Shown: positions 38,003 to 46,986, counted from the first letter of the stretch. The stretch is 58,275 nucleotides of DNA from Chitinophaga pinensis (GCA_945878115.1 CAMDVD010000017.1:1-58275); one strand, 5' to 3'. Translations and numbers: made by a program. The notes: generated from the letters alone by a model not told the origin.

Positions 38003-38009
38003 GTAATCT

Positions 38010-38027
38010 GTGCCCAGAACAGGAATC
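38010..38027. repeat. tRNA-Leu 3' end repeat, putative att site (tRNA side)
   Basis: GTGCCCAGAACAGGAATC, the direct-repeat partner of 26803-26820 with one difference. It forms the end of the functional tRNA, as expected at the reconstituted side of an integrated element. Confidence 0.6.
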
Positions 38028-38094
38028 GAACCTGCACATCCTTGCGAATACAAGATTTTGAGTCTAGCGCGTCTACCAATTCCGCCATCTGGGC
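38011..38094 (-). tRNA. tRNA-Leu (CAA)
   Basis: 84-base class II tRNA with acceptor GCCCAGA/TCTGGGC, D loop with AATTGGTAGAC, anticodon loop CTCAAAA (anticodon CAA, codon UUG), a long variable arm (TTGTATTCGCAA) and T arm GTGCAGGTTCGATTCCTGT. One T-T mismatch is seen in the anticodon stem. CCA is not encoded. Its 3' end faces the island and is repeated at 26803-26820, so it is the presumed integration target. Confidence 0.93.
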
Positions 38095-38199
38095 CTTTTG
38101 TAAGGCGGTGCAATAATACATTATTCAGTTTAATCTTTCTACAATTCGAGACATATATTTTTTGCAATCAAAAAGTTTGCAACAAGTATTGATTGTATT

Positions 38200-38901
38200 C
38201 TATAAATCGCCTAATAATGGTCTGATAATAATATCTTCTACAACTGCTTGTGGCGATAATTGTAGCGTATTCCAAATGCTGTCTGCAATATCTTTAGCTT
38301 CCAATATTCTGGATGGGTCTATTTGACTTCCACTCCATGAATCACTCATGGTTGCACCTGGATTTACAGTTGTTACTTTAATGCCAAATGTTTTTAATTC
38401 ATTACGCAAGTTTTTAGAAAAACCTTGTAAAGCATATTTACTAATACTGTATGAACCGCCATGTTCATAGGGTTGTAAGCCTGCTACCGAACTGATATTG
38501 ATAATATGACCTTTATTATTTTTAATCATTGAAGGCACAATGCTTCTAGTTAAATGATAAGCACTAAATAGATTTGTTTCCATTAATTTTTCCAATAATC
38601 CATCTGCTTCCAAATGAATTTCACCGGGTATAAAAACACCTGCATTGTTGATCAAAATATCAATGCATGGAAAGGTTTCTACAACGAATTTACCAAATGC
38701 AAGTACTTCCTCTTTTTTACTCAAGTCACAAACTTGGGAAATAATTTCTACGTTAGAATTTATTTGCTGAAGCTCTGCAACCGCTGATTGTAGATGCTCT
38801 GCGTTGCGTGCGCATATCGCAACATGCACGCCTTCTGCAACCAGTTTTTTGGCAATGGCATTTCCTATTCCTCTTGATGCGCCAGTAATTATTGCATACA
38901 T
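38200..38901 (-). CDS. Short-chain dehydrogenase/reductase
   Basis: A cytoplasmic oxidoreductase of 233 residues, classical SDR type. Seen: the coenzyme loop TGASRGIG (residues 6-13), basic ARN after strand 2 favouring NADP(H), NNAG, the catalytic Ser in NISSVAG and the Y-x-x-x-K motif in YSISKYALQGFSKNLRNEL, and PGA after strand 6. Closest build is the 3-oxoacyl-ACP reductase-like/sepiapterin reductase-like group; the substrate cannot be named. It is probably a separate unit from the NUDIX gene 31 bases upstream on the same strand, although read-through is possible. Confidence 0.85.
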   Translation of the reverse strand: MYAIITGASRGIGNAIAKKLVAEGVHVAICARNAEHLQSAVAELQQINSNVEIISQVCDLSKKEEVLAFGKFVVETFPCIDILINNAGVFIPGEIHLEADGLLEKLMETNLFSAYHLTRSIVPSMIKNNKGHIINISSVAGLQPYEHGGSYSISKYALQGFSKNLRNELKTFGIKVTTVNPGATMSDSWSGSQIDPSRILEAKDIADSIWNTLQLSPQAVVEDIIIRPLLGDL

Positions 38902-38932
38902 ATTCTGTGTGTTTTTTTAAGTAAATGAGCAT

Positions 38933-39562
38933 TTACAAGTCATTCCATACGACCTGTAATTCGGATAGAATCATGGCAGTTGCGCCCCAAATAATAATCT
39001 CATCATTCAATGCATAAACGGGAGTTTTCATGTCCATATCTTTCATGTCCGATCTTTTTACCGTTCTCTCTTCTCGAATGCGTTTGTCAAATAATAAACT
39101 AAATGGCACTTTAATTATTTCTTGTACTTCTCTTTCAGATGGTTTGAAGGCTAGCACTTTTTCTATAAATCCGATAGTTGGGGTAACCCAAAAATTACTT
39201 GGTGGAATATAAAGTGGGGTTAATTGCCCCAACACTTGAATTTCATGTCGGAGTATCCCAATCTCTTCTTCACATTCACGCAAAGCAGTGTGTTCTATAT
39301 GTGCATCATTCGGATCTTTTTTGCCACCGGGGAAACTGATTTGTCCACTGTGTGTATTACCATCTTCAGTACGCCTTATTAAAATTGTATTTAGTTCTTT
39401 ATCACCTTCAACTAAAAGTATCATTACGCCGCTTTGTCTAGCACTCGCTGGTATATCCATATTCCGTGTACGAGTAGGAGGAGCCATGCGCATTTGTGCA
39501 ATAATTCCTGGTAAAGGTAATTGCAATCGTGCTTTTAATTTTTCAATTTGTTCTATCATCAT
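38933..39562 (-). CDS. NUDIX hydrolase, CoA pyrophosphatase type
   Basis: A 209-residue protein with a complete Nudix box: GGKKDPNDAHIEHTALRECEEEIGI, i.e. G-x5-E-x7-REUxEExGU with the spacing filled by PNDAHIEHTAL. The upstream sequence (LIRRTEDGNTHSGQISFPGGKKD) matches the UPF0035 pattern LLxxRxxxLxxHxGQxxFPGG found in NudL/CoA pyrophosphatases. It would cleave CoA and acyl-CoA or other nucleoside diphosphate derivatives. Its ATG overlaps the rlmD stop (ATGA), so it is coupled to that gene. Confidence 0.86.
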   Translation of the reverse strand: MMIEQIEKLKARLQLPLPGIIAQMRMAPPTRTRNMDIPASARQSGVMILLVEGDKELNTILIRRTEDGNTHSGQISFPGGKKDPNDAHIEHTALRECEEEIGILRHEIQVLGQLTPLYIPPSNFWVTPTIGFIEKVLAFKPSEREVQEIIKVPFSLLFDKRIREERTVKRSDMKDMDMKTPVYALNDEIIIWGATAMILSELQVVWNDL

Positions 39563-40959
39563 TTGAGCTGCAATAGTACTACATTTTCTACATGATGTGT
39601 ATGCGGAAACATATCTACAGCTTGTGATTTTAGCATGTCATAATGTGCTTGTAATAGACTTAAATCTCTCGCTTGCGTAGCCGGATTGCAACTCACATAC
39701 ACAATACGTGGTGCTTTTATTTCTAATAATTTTGTAATTAATTTTTCATGACATCCAGCGCGTGGCGGGTCTATGATCACAATATCTGGTTTGCCATGTT
39801 CTGTAAAAAATGCATCATCACAAATTTTAATTACATCTCCTGTATAAAAATGGGTATTCGATAAATTGTTTCTTTCTGCATTGATACGAGCATCTTTGAT
39901 GGCATCTTCTACAGTTTCAACACCAATGATTTTTTGTACATTTTTAGATAAAAAAATACCAATGCTTCCAGTGCCACAATATAAATCATACAAAATTTCA
40001 TTGCCTGTGCATCCCGCAAAATCTCTAACAATGCGATATAGTTCTTCTGCTTGATACGTATTGGTTTGGAAAAAAGATTTTGGACTTATTTTGAAAATAA
40101 ATTCCTCTAGCTTTTCTTCTATGTAATTTTTACCACTGTAATTCACGACTTCCAAATCATAAATAGTATCATTCATTTTGGTATTGATGGTATAATTTAA
40201 TGATGTGATTTCTGGAAATTTATTTTTGATGGCTAACATCATTTCTTGAATCTTTTCGTTTTCATTTTCGCCAAAAACAAGATTGATTAATACTTGTTGC
40301 ATGGACGAAATACGAATAATTAAATTACGCAAAAGCCCTGTATGATTTTTGAAATCATGAAAACTAAGTTCATGTGCATAGGCATATTCACGTACAAAGT
40401 TTTTGATGGCATTTGTGGGTTCTTGTTGCAAATAACAAGTATCAATATCAATCACTTTGTCAAATAATCGAGGTGCATGAAAGCCAAGTACATTCTGCTC
40501 GATAGACAAATCGGAATGTATTTCTTTTTGGGTTAAATATCTCTTTGTAGAAAAAGTAAACTCTAATTTATTTCTATAATGTTGTGTACGTTCACTTCCT
40601 TTTATTGGTAAAAATTCACCCACTTGAATACGACCAATTCGAGTTAATTGGTCTTTCACTTGCTGCTCTTTGTATTTTAATTGCAAATCATACGGTAGCA
40701 TTTGCCATTTACAACCGCCACAAATGTCGAAGTGAGCGCAAAATGGCTCGACTCTATTTTCGGCATATGTAGTAATTTTATTCGCAACACCTTGCGCCCA
40801 ATCTTTTTTATTTTTCTGTAAAAAAACAGTTGCAACATCACCCGGTACAACGCCTTCTACAAAAATGACTTTATCATTGTGTCGACCTATGCATTTTCCT
40901 TCTGCTGCATAATTTTCAATCAGAATATTTTCGAGAATTATTTTTTTTCGTTTAGACAT
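39559..40959 (-). CDS. rlmD: 23S rRNA m5U methyltransferase RlmD-like
   Basis: A 466-residue RNA m5U methyltransferase. An N-terminal TRAM domain (about 1-60; IENYAAEGKCIGRHNDKVIFVEGVVPGDV), an iron-sulfur Cys cluster (C73-x5-C79-x2-C82, CAHFDICGGC, with a later Cys), an AdoMet fold with LYCGTGSIGIFLS and the catalytic Cys in VYVSCNPATQARDL are present. It belongs to the RumA/RlmCD group; assignment to U1939 of 23S rRNA is by family, and the RlmCD-like alternative cannot be excluded. Followed by the overlapping NUDIX gene. Confidence 0.88.
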   Translation of the reverse strand: MSKRKKIILENILIENYAAEGKCIGRHNDKVIFVEGVVPGDVATVFLQKNKKDWAQGVANKITTYAENRVEPFCAHFDICGGCKWQMLPYDLQLKYKEQQVKDQLTRIGRIQVGEFLPIKGSERTQHYRNKLEFTFSTKRYLTQKEIHSDLSIEQNVLGFHAPRLFDKVIDIDTCYLQQEPTNAIKNFVREYAYAHELSFHDFKNHTGLLRNLIIRISSMQQVLINLVFGENENEKIQEMMLAIKNKFPEITSLNYTINTKMNDTIYDLEVVNYSGKNYIEEKLEEFIFKISPKSFFQTNTYQAEELYRIVRDFAGCTGNEILYDLYCGTGSIGIFLSKNVQKIIGVETVEDAIKDARINAERNNLSNTHFYTGDVIKICDDAFFTEHGKPDIVIIDPPRAGCHEKLITKLLEIKAPRIVYVSCNPATQARDLSLLQAHYDMLKSQAVDMFPHTHHVENVVLLQLK

Positions 40960-41041
40960 TGTAATAAATAGGCATCCAAAGTACTATGTAAATGAATAGG
41001 AAAATAATTTCAATACAGAAGAGTTTGTGAACGCATACATT

Positions 41042-42946
41042 TTATTGTATCACCACATTTTTACTACCTATTTTTCGTCCTTCGTTTTTAATAATTACGA
41101 AGTAGTTGCCCGGAGCAAGCATCATTTTATTAAAGGATAATTTATTCTTACTTTCTTTTAAGTAATCATCAAATAAAATCCTTACCAATTTGCCACTTGC
41201 ATCTACTAAAGAAATATTGACTTCACCAGCTCTTTCATTGTCAAATTCAATGGTAAATAAATCGCTGATTGGGTTGGGATAAATCATCCATTTATTATCC
41301 TGTGTAAGGATATCTTTCGTTGTTGTTGGAATTGGTGATTCAGCCGAAAAAATTTGAGCAATCCAAGTACTATAAGATGCAAGGCGTGATGATGTATTAG
41401 CGCCGTAAGCCGCAGCCATCCATGCTTGTGGTAAAATGCTATTATACTTTCTGCAAATACCTGTATAGTCTCCCCATCGTTCAGGACAATAGTAAGATGG
41501 GGGATATAAAATATTTACGGTAGTATCGCCTGTTTTTACGGTTTGTAAACTACTCCAAGTCATGGCATGATTGATACTGGATACACCATTTTGTGGCGTC
41601 ATGCTGGTATCCGATTGTAGGTATGCAATTACTGCTCCTTGATCTAATGTATCATAACCAAAAGATGCAATGGCAGGGTAGGCTAGGTCGGTTCCTATTT
41701 GCCCTTTAGCAGTTACATTTGCTACGTTTGAATCTAATAAAATTCGTCCATAATGTATACCGCACCAACCACTGCCAATATCGGCACAAAAAGTAAAGTG
41801 TACTTGTCTGTTGAGATAGAATGCATTTTCAGTCCAGGAACTTCCTGTAGAAAGAGAATCGATAAATCCAGTTGTTGGGTCTTTTTGAAAGGCATCGGCA
41901 CATACTTCATAATGTGGTATTGCATATTGCGAAGCAGTTAAGGTTTTGTTGGGCGATTGTAATTTTCCATTAATTTCATAGAGATAAACATAGGAGCCAC
42001 TGTCGGGTTGAAGATGTACAAAAAACATTTTTTCTTTTAAACCATTTCCTTGACCTTCAGTTGCAGGATATAAGGTAATACCTTGTGTTCCGTCTGATGA
42101 ATATATTTGATTCCATAAACCATATTGCACTGAACCGGCCACATAGCCGCTATCTAAACTAATCTGGTAAATATATGTACCCTTATAATTAGCACCTGCA
42201 TCGTCCCACATATTGCCATTGATAAAAAGGTCATTATCATTGATACCAATCGTTGGATAATCGGTCATTGAAGAATCGTTGAATGGATTGCCAGATAATT
42301 GATAAATATTCCAACCATCTATTGGATTATTTGTTTTTGAAAAGCAAACCAATATTTTTGATTTGGTAGAAGAAAATCCATGTAAGATTGTCAAGATAAA
42401 GCGGTCATGTTTATTGTCATAGATTACACGAGGATCACATTTTGCTTGGTTCAAAGTGGTATCGTTTACAAATGCATCCCAGGTTTGATTTTGTATAATT
42501 GTATTACCACTGGTATCATAATAACCGATGCCATTATTGATGCAACTTACAATTTGACCTCCGTTAGAAACAGCAACACTGTTATCGGTTGGTGTCCATG
42601 TTACCAAAGGGTTGCCTTGGAAATTTGTTCCAATAATTGGATTGATGGCTCTGGTTTTTTGTTTTTGGTTTTGTGTTGAAATGGAAGAAAGTGATTTTAT
42701 TTTTTCTTTCATTTTGGCAGCCTTCAAACTTTTTATGTTCAAAGAATTTCCTTCTTGCTCTTCTTTCACAAAGCTCTGCATAGTAATATCCCAATGGGGA
42801 ATTTTAATATTATCTATAGTAGTAGAAGAGAAAAGTGGTGCTGAATACGGGCCATGAAATTTACCTGTTGGCATACTTGTTTTGGATTGTCCAAAGAGAA
42901 TACTTGGAACTAGGAATAGAAATAAAAATATTTTCATTGATGGCAT
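41042..42946 (-). CDS. Secreted 634-residue protein with T9SS type A sorting domain
   Basis: Signal peptide (MKIFLFLFLVPSILFGQ; the second ATG, three codons in, may be the real start). The middle is a beta-rich, propeller-like region with repeated aspartate-aromatic motifs (IIGTNFQGNPLVTWTPTDNSVAVSNGGQIVSCINNGIGYYD; YPTIGINDNDLFINGNMWDD; YPAIASFGYD). The last 80 residues (WMIYPNPISDLFTIEFDNE... GNYFVIIKNEGRKIGSKNVVIQ) are the type A sorting domain, so it should be exported by the type IX system. I see no enzymatic motif. It stands alone; the next feature upstream is repeat element copy 2. Confidence 0.85.
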   Translation of the reverse strand: MPSMKIFLFLFLVPSILFGQSKTSMPTGKFHGPYSAPLFSSTTIDNIKIPHWDITMQSFVKEEQEGNSLNIKSLKAAKMKEKIKSLSSISTQNQKQKTRAINPIIGTNFQGNPLVTWTPTDNSVAVSNGGQIVSCINNGIGYYDTSGNTIIQNQTWDAFVNDTTLNQAKCDPRVIYDNKHDRFILTILHGFSSTKSKILVCFSKTNNPIDGWNIYQLSGNPFNDSSMTDYPTIGINDNDLFINGNMWDDAGANYKGTYIYQISLDSGYVAGSVQYGLWNQIYSSDGTQGITLYPATEGQGNGLKEKMFFVHLQPDSGSYVYLYEINGKLQSPNKTLTASQYAIPHYEVCADAFQKDPTTGFIDSLSTGSSWTENAFYLNRQVHFTFCADIGSGWCGIHYGRILLDSNVANVTAKGQIGTDLAYPAIASFGYDTLDQGAVIAYLQSDTSMTPQNGVSSINHAMTWSSLQTVKTGDTTVNILYPPSYYCPERWGDYTGICRKYNSILPQAWMAAAYGANTSSRLASYSTWIAQIFSAESPIPTTTKDILTQDNKWMIYPNPISDLFTIEFDNERAGEVNISLVDASGKLVRILFDDYLKESKNKLSFNKMMLAPGNYFVIIKNEGRKIGSKNVVIQ

Positions 42947-43080
42947 AAAAAAATGTTTAGTCGAAGGTAGTAAAATTTATTGTATACCATGAATTCTCTT
43001 ATTGTAATCAAGACAACAAATTCTATCTGGATGTATAATGGCTAAAAAAATTTGACGAGAAAATGGTTTATTTTAGTGGA

Positions 43081-43168
43081 TGTATTGCGGCAACGATTGA
43101 AGTGGAAATCCTTTTTTGCTTGCTCTGAAGCAAAAAAGATTGGAACGGAAAGCGTGTATGCCGCCCAT
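43081..43168 (-). repeat. Structured dispersed element, copy 2 (downstream of plsY)
   Basis: Same family as 25071-25152: identical tracts GCGGCAACGATTGAAGTGGA and GATTGGAACGGAAAGCGTGT, outer arms GCGGCA/TGCCGC, inner arms TTTTTTGC/GCAAAAAA. Read along the plsY transcript it follows the 44-bp repeat array directly. Confidence 0.8.
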
Positions 43169-43172
43169 ACTG

Positions 43173-43335
43173 TAGCATTAATTTTTTTTCAAAAAATACG
43201 CTACAGTATTACACCATAGCATTAATTTTTTTTCAAAAAGTACGCTACAGTATTACACCATAGCATTAATTTTTTTTCAAAAAGTACGCTACAGTATTAC
43301 ACCATAGCATTAATTTTTTTTCAAAAAATACGCTA
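43173..43335 (-). repeat. 44-bp tandem repeat array, four units
   Basis: Units begin at 43173, 43217, 43261 and 43305. Each is a 31-base imperfect palindrome (TAGCATTAATTTTTTTTC to AAAAA(A/G)TACGCTA), followed by a 13-base link CAGTATTACACCA. Units differ at single bases. Located between plsY (minus) and element copy 2. Confidence 0.92.
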
Positions 43336-43398
43336 CGGTAGAACATTCACTACATTTTTAGTATTGCTTTGAAATAATCAATCTGTTGAGAATTATTT

Positions 43399-44037
43399 TT
43401 ATTTGTTACTCTCTGATTTTTTACCAAACAGAGGTACTTTACTTTCATTACCAGCAAGTAATCGATTGATGTTTTTATGATGTGTCAATACAACCAATAT
43501 AGCGGTTGCCACAGCAAAAATTCGGTAGATGATTTCTGGCTCATGGAAAATAAAAAATATTAAAACTGGGAATGCGATACTTGCTACAATAGAACTTAAT
43601 GAAACATAGCGTGTTAAAAATAACATGCCTGCAAATACTAACACCAAGTAGCCTGCTACTTCTGGTTGAATAGCCAATATCATTCCGAATAAAGTGGCAA
43701 TTCCTTTACCGCCTTTAAAGTCTGCCCAGATTGGAAAAATATGGCCAACTACTGCTGCAATCCCAAGTAGAACTTGAAAATTGGTCAGTGCAATATTATC
43801 CATTTGGTATCTTTCAATAAAATAAGCGAGATCAACTGCTATAAAGCCTTTTATCATATCGACGATGAAAACAAAGGTACCTGCTTTAGAACCCAATACC
43901 CTGAAAGTATTGGTAGCACCAGCATTGCCACTACCGTAGTTACGGATATCAATATTGAAAAAGTACTTGCTCACCCAAACGGCAGTTGGAATGGAACCTA
44001 TTAAGTATGCTAAAAGAATAAGTATGATTTCGTACAT
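43399..44037 (-). CDS. plsY: Glycerol-3-phosphate acyltransferase PlsY
   Basis: PlsY makes lysophosphatidate from acyl-phosphate and glycerol 3-phosphate, the first step of phospholipid synthesis. 212 residues with five or six membrane segments. The conserved motifs are all present: YLIGSIPTAVWVS, the acceptor loop IRNYGSGNAGATNTFRVLGSKAG, GHIFPIWADFKGGKGIATLFG, and TRYVSLSSI later. The cdsA gene, the next committed step but one in this pathway, lies 2 kb to the right. Length and motifs indicate a functional enzyme. Confidence 0.96.
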   Translation of the reverse strand: MYEIILILLAYLIGSIPTAVWVSKYFFNIDIRNYGSGNAGATNTFRVLGSKAGTFVFIVDMIKGFIAVDLAYFIERYQMDNIALTNFQVLLGIAAVVGHIFPIWADFKGGKGIATLFGMILAIQPEVAGYLVLVFAGMLFLTRYVSLSSIVASIAFPVLIFFIFHEPEIIYRIFAVATAILVVLTHHKNINRLLAGNESKVPLFGKKSESNK

Positions 44038-44119
44038 TCAATCGTATTATTTTTAAAAAAATGGTAGATTCAAGTTGACGAAGATAATAGTTCATGACTG
44101 TATATCCAAATGGCAGAAA

Positions 44120-44926
44120 TTATTTTTGAATATGCAATGCAATCCAATTCTTTTTTTGTTGCTGTGCAATTAGCGTAAATCCTAAAGAGGTAAAGCAATT
44201 TTGAATGGTCAAAAAATCGGAATCTAGGATGCCACTCAATAATAAATCACCATTTGTTTTTAGTATGGAATATAACTTGGGTAAGGTTGCAAGGAGGACA
44301 TTCAAATTAATATTTGCTAAAATAATGTCATATGGATCTTCAATACTCTCTAATGGCTGAATGGAAATTTCAATATCTTCACAATGGTTATTGCGACAAT
44401 TTTCGATAGAATTTTCCACCGACCATTCATCATTATCAATTCCTTTAACCAATGCTGCACCTTTTAATTTACTAAAAATAGCAAGCACGCCTGTGCCACA
44501 ACCAAAGTCCAAAACATCTTTATTTGTATAATCCAATTCATTCATCATGGTCATCATCATTTGTGTGGTCTCGTGATGACCAGTGCCAAAGCTCATCTTC
44601 GGCGTAATAACGATATCATATTTGCAATCGATGAATGGTGGATGAAAGTGCGCACGAACACCTACTTGCGAATTAATTTGAATCGGTTCAAAATTAGACT
44701 CCCATAAGGCGTTCCAATTTTGATAAGGAATTATTTCGCTGGTAAAAGGAAAAGAGGTTAAACGATTTTTTATTTCAACTTCATCAAATTGTGATTCTGT
44801 AAAGAAAATATGTAATGCGGATTCTGTCTGCTCTGAACCTTCAGTTGGTAAGTCACACAGTAAAGCAGAAATAGTATCTGCATCATTTTGATCTTGAATA
44901 GGGAAAGATATTTTTATATAATTCAT
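44120..44926 (-). CDS. prmA: Ribosomal protein L11 methyltransferase PrmA
   Basis: PrmA methylates several amino groups of ribosomal protein L11. 268 residues: an N-terminal substrate-recognition domain (about 1-95), then an AdoMet-binding Rossmann fold with MSFGTGHHETTQMMM, VLDFGCGTGVLAIFSKLKGA, GIDNDEWSVENSIENC and the NPPY-like ANINLNVLL. The pattern is that of the family. The start ATG at 44926 faces the CAAX-protease gene; the two divergent promoters share a gap of 48 bases. It precedes plsY on the same strand at a distance of 82 bases. Confidence 0.93.
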   Translation of the reverse strand: MNYIKISFPIQDQNDADTISALLCDLPTEGSEQTESALHIFFTESQFDEVEIKNRLTSFPFTSEIIPYQNWNALWESNFEPIQINSQVGVRAHFHPPFIDCKYDIVITPKMSFGTGHHETTQMMMTMMNELDYTNKDVLDFGCGTGVLAIFSKLKGAALVKGIDNDEWSVENSIENCRNNHCEDIEISIQPLESIEDPYDIILANINLNVLLATLPKLYSILKTNGDLLLSGILDSDFLTIQNCFTSLGFTLIAQQQKKNWIALHIQK

Positions 44927-44960
44927 CGGGTAAAAATAAGCATAACTCTCGGTACTGTAT

Positions 44961-44968
44961 TACTTTTG
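44961..44968 (+). promoter_or_regulatory. -7 box of the CAAX-protease/DUF2007/cdsA operon
   Basis: TACTTTTG, a full TAnnTTTG match, ends six bases before the ATG at 44975. It supports that ATG rather than the earlier in-frame ATG at 44888, which lies upstream of the promoter. Confidence 0.5.
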
Positions 44969-44974
44969 TCGCCA

Positions 44975-45907
44975 ATGCTAAATCGTTATATCACATTTTA
45001 TAGACCCGCTACACAATTTGTTGTGTTTTGTGGACTGGTTTCTTTCAGTATGTTATTGGGTGGATTCTTGCTTTCTTTTTTACAGCAAAAATATACTGGC
45101 TATACCCAAGCAGAATTATCTGCACTCAAAGTAATTCCTGATGCTATTATTATGCATTTAAAATTACTCGAATATCTAGCAATTGTAGTTATTGTATTAT
45201 TACCGGCCTTATTATTTGCGTATTTGGCGTATCCCAAGCCAGCTAAATATTTGGGCATGAACTTTCGTATTAAATCTCATCATTGGTTATGGGCAATTTC
45301 TCTTTTGCTAGTTGCCTTGCCTTTTTCTAGTTTGTTGGAAAAATGGAGTGGTACTATTTTACATTATTTCAAATTAAATGACCAAGAAGATTCGTACGCC
45401 GTATTGGCAAATGCATTTCTAAAAGCAGACAATGTCAAAGAACTGTGGATGAATATTTTAGGTATTAGTATGTTGCCAGCTATAGTAGAAGAAATATTTT
45501 TTCGAGGTTGTCTGCAACAAATCTTATTGAGTTGGATGCGAAAAACCCCATTCATAGCAATGCTCATTACCGCTGCTTTATTTAGTTTATTTCATGGACA
45601 ATTAAGTGGATTTATCCCGCGACTTTTTTTAGGATTGCTATTAGGCTTAAGCTTTTATTACACTGGTAGTATTTGGGTATCTATTTTGCTACATGCTTTA
45701 AATAATTTTATCACTGTTTATTTGATGTATCTATTTCATACCCATGCCATCACCTTAAATGTAAGCAATTTGCCAGAGATGAATATTTGGTTTGGACTTG
45801 GCAGTGGTTTTGCAACATTGATTCTGTTATTTTATTTTTGGCAAGATCGAAAAAAGTATTTCTGTGTTGAAGTGGAAAGAGATCATCTAAATCAAACCAT
45901 ATTTTAA
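44975..45907 (+). CDS. CPBP (CAAX) family intramembrane metalloprotease
   Basis: 310 residues from the chosen ATG. About seven to eight hydrophobic segments and the Abi/CAAX motifs: EEIFFRG (motif 1, E-E-x-x-x-R), FSLFHGQ (motif 2, with His) and LLHALNNF (motif 3). These are the glutamates and histidines that form the active site of Rce1-type proteases, so it may be active. Substrate unknown. In Bacteroidota such genes often stand before a DUF2007 gene and a phosphatidate cytidylyltransferase gene, as here, which suggests one transcript (3-base gap to the next gene). Confidence 0.88.
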   Translation: MLNRYITFYRPATQFVVFCGLVSFSMLLGGFLLSFLQQKYTGYTQAELSALKVIPDAIIMHLKLLEYLAIVVIVLLPALLFAYLAYPKPAKYLGMNFRIKSHHWLWAISLLLVALPFSSLLEKWSGTILHYFKLNDQEDSYAVLANAFLKADNVKELWMNILGISMLPAIVEEIFFRGCLQQILLSWMRKTPFIAMLITAALFSLFHGQLSGFIPRLFLGLLLGLSFYYTGSIWVSILLHALNNFITVYLMYLFHTHAITLNVSNLPEMNIWFGLGSGFATLILLFYFWQDRKKYFCVEVERDHLNQTIF

Positions 45908-45910
45908 AGA

Positions 45911-46117
45911 ATGAATGAACATATAAAATGGGTTTGTGTATACAAAACACTCCAAAAATTTGAAGCAGAAGTAATCAAAGGAAATCTAGAAAGTGCAGGT
46001 ATACCTTGTATCTTACTGAACAAGCAAGACAGTTCCTATTTAGCATTCGGATATGTAGAATTACATGTTCCAGACAATTATCAAGCGCAAGCAGAAGCAC
46101 TCATTCCATCAACCTAA
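45911..46117 (+). CDS. DUF2007-type small protein
   Basis: A 68-residue cytoplasmic protein: WVCVYKTLQKFEAEVIKGNLESAGIPCILLNKQDSSYLAFGYVELHVPDNYQAQAEALI. The pattern (a beta-alpha-beta-beta unit with EAEVIKGxLESAGIPCxLLN and VxVPxxxxxxAxxLI) is the DUF2007 (putative signal-transducing) family. It resembles a small ferredoxin-like ligand or partner domain; no biochemical role is known to me. It lies three bases after the protease gene and 11 bases before cdsA. Confidence 0.85.
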   Translation: MNEHIKWVCVYKTLQKFEAEVIKGNLESAGIPCILLNKQDSSYLAFGYVELHVPDNYQAQAEALIPST

Positions 46118-46128
46118 CTATTATTATC

Positions 46129-46986
46129 ATGGCATTAAATGTAAAAGTATTTTATACTCGTTTGGGAAGTGCAATATTATTTAGTATTGTGATGATGGCT
46201 TGTGTATTATGGACGGAATGGGCTTTTATGGCATTATTTCTTTTGGTCACCTTTTTATGTTTAAAAGAATATGCATTTTTAGTAGAAAATATTTTACAAA
46301 CTACTTTTTCTGGGAATGAAAAAATGAATTTTATTTTGGCTGGCGTTGCATCTTATCTGTTAGTCTGTTGTATTCCAATGGGAAATTGTGACCATATAGT
46401 AGCCTCATTTATGCAGCAATATTTGTATTACTTTTTAGGAATCGTATTAGGTTCAATGCTCTTATTTTTTGCTTTTAAAAAAAATAAAAATGCCATTTAT
46501 CTGTGGACAGGTTTAGGGTATATTTCATTGTCCTTAGGCTTGCTGGTCCAACTACGTTATCAATCTTTATTATTACCATTGGCATTGATATTATTTATTT
46601 GGATGAATGATACATTGGCATATTTAACTGGATCATTTTTTGGGAAGACGCCTCTTTTTCCGGCGATTTCTCCTAAAAAAACGTTGGAAGGAACTATTGG
46701 TGGTGCTTTGTTTACAATGGTTTTCGCCTTTATTTGGGGGAATTATACAAATTTCTTTCCAGTTGCACATTGGATCGTATTAGGGCTCATTGCTTCTGTT
46801 GTGGGAACGGCCGGCGATTTGGTAGAATCTAAATTGAAACGGTTAGCAAATGTAAAAGATTCGGGTGCAATCATGCCCGGTCATGGAGGTGCTTTAGATC
46901 GTTTTGATTCCTTGTTATTGTCAGCACCATTTGCATTTTTATTCGCTCTTCTATGGATGAAATGTCTAGAAATACATGTATTGTAA
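46129..46986 (+). CDS. cdsA: Phosphatidate cytidylyltransferase CdsA
   Basis: CdsA makes CDP-diacylglycerol from phosphatidate and CTP in the inner membrane. About 285 residues from the ATG at 46129 (MALNVKVFYTR); an earlier in-frame ATG at 46006 lies inside the DUF2007 gene and is not used. Eight hydrophobic segments. The signature near the C-terminus is complete: SPKKTLEGTIGG, then VGTAGDLVESKLKRLANVKDSGAIMPGHGGALDRFDSLLLSAP. Third gene of its transcript. PlsY and CdsA act two steps apart in the same pathway, so this block serves membrane lipid synthesis. Confidence 0.95.
   Translation: MALNVKVFYTRLGSAILFSIVMMACVLWTEWAFMALFLLVTFLCLKEYAFLVENILQTTFSGNEKMNFILAGVASYLLVCCIPMGNCDHIVASFMQQYLYYFLGIVLGSMLLFFAFKKNKNAIYLWTGLGYISLSLGLLVQLRYQSLLLPLALILFIWMNDTLAYLTGSFFGKTPLFPAISPKKTLEGTIGGALFTMVFAFIWGNYTNFFPVAHWIVLGLIASVVGTAGDLVESKLKRLANVKDSGAIMPGHGGALDRFDSLLLSAPFAFLFALLWMKCLEIHVL

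Noticed and set aside
43173-43335. 44-bp repeats considered as a CRISPR array
   Set aside because: The intervals between the palindromic parts are only 13 bases and identical or of two recurring forms; there are no unique spacers and no cas genes.
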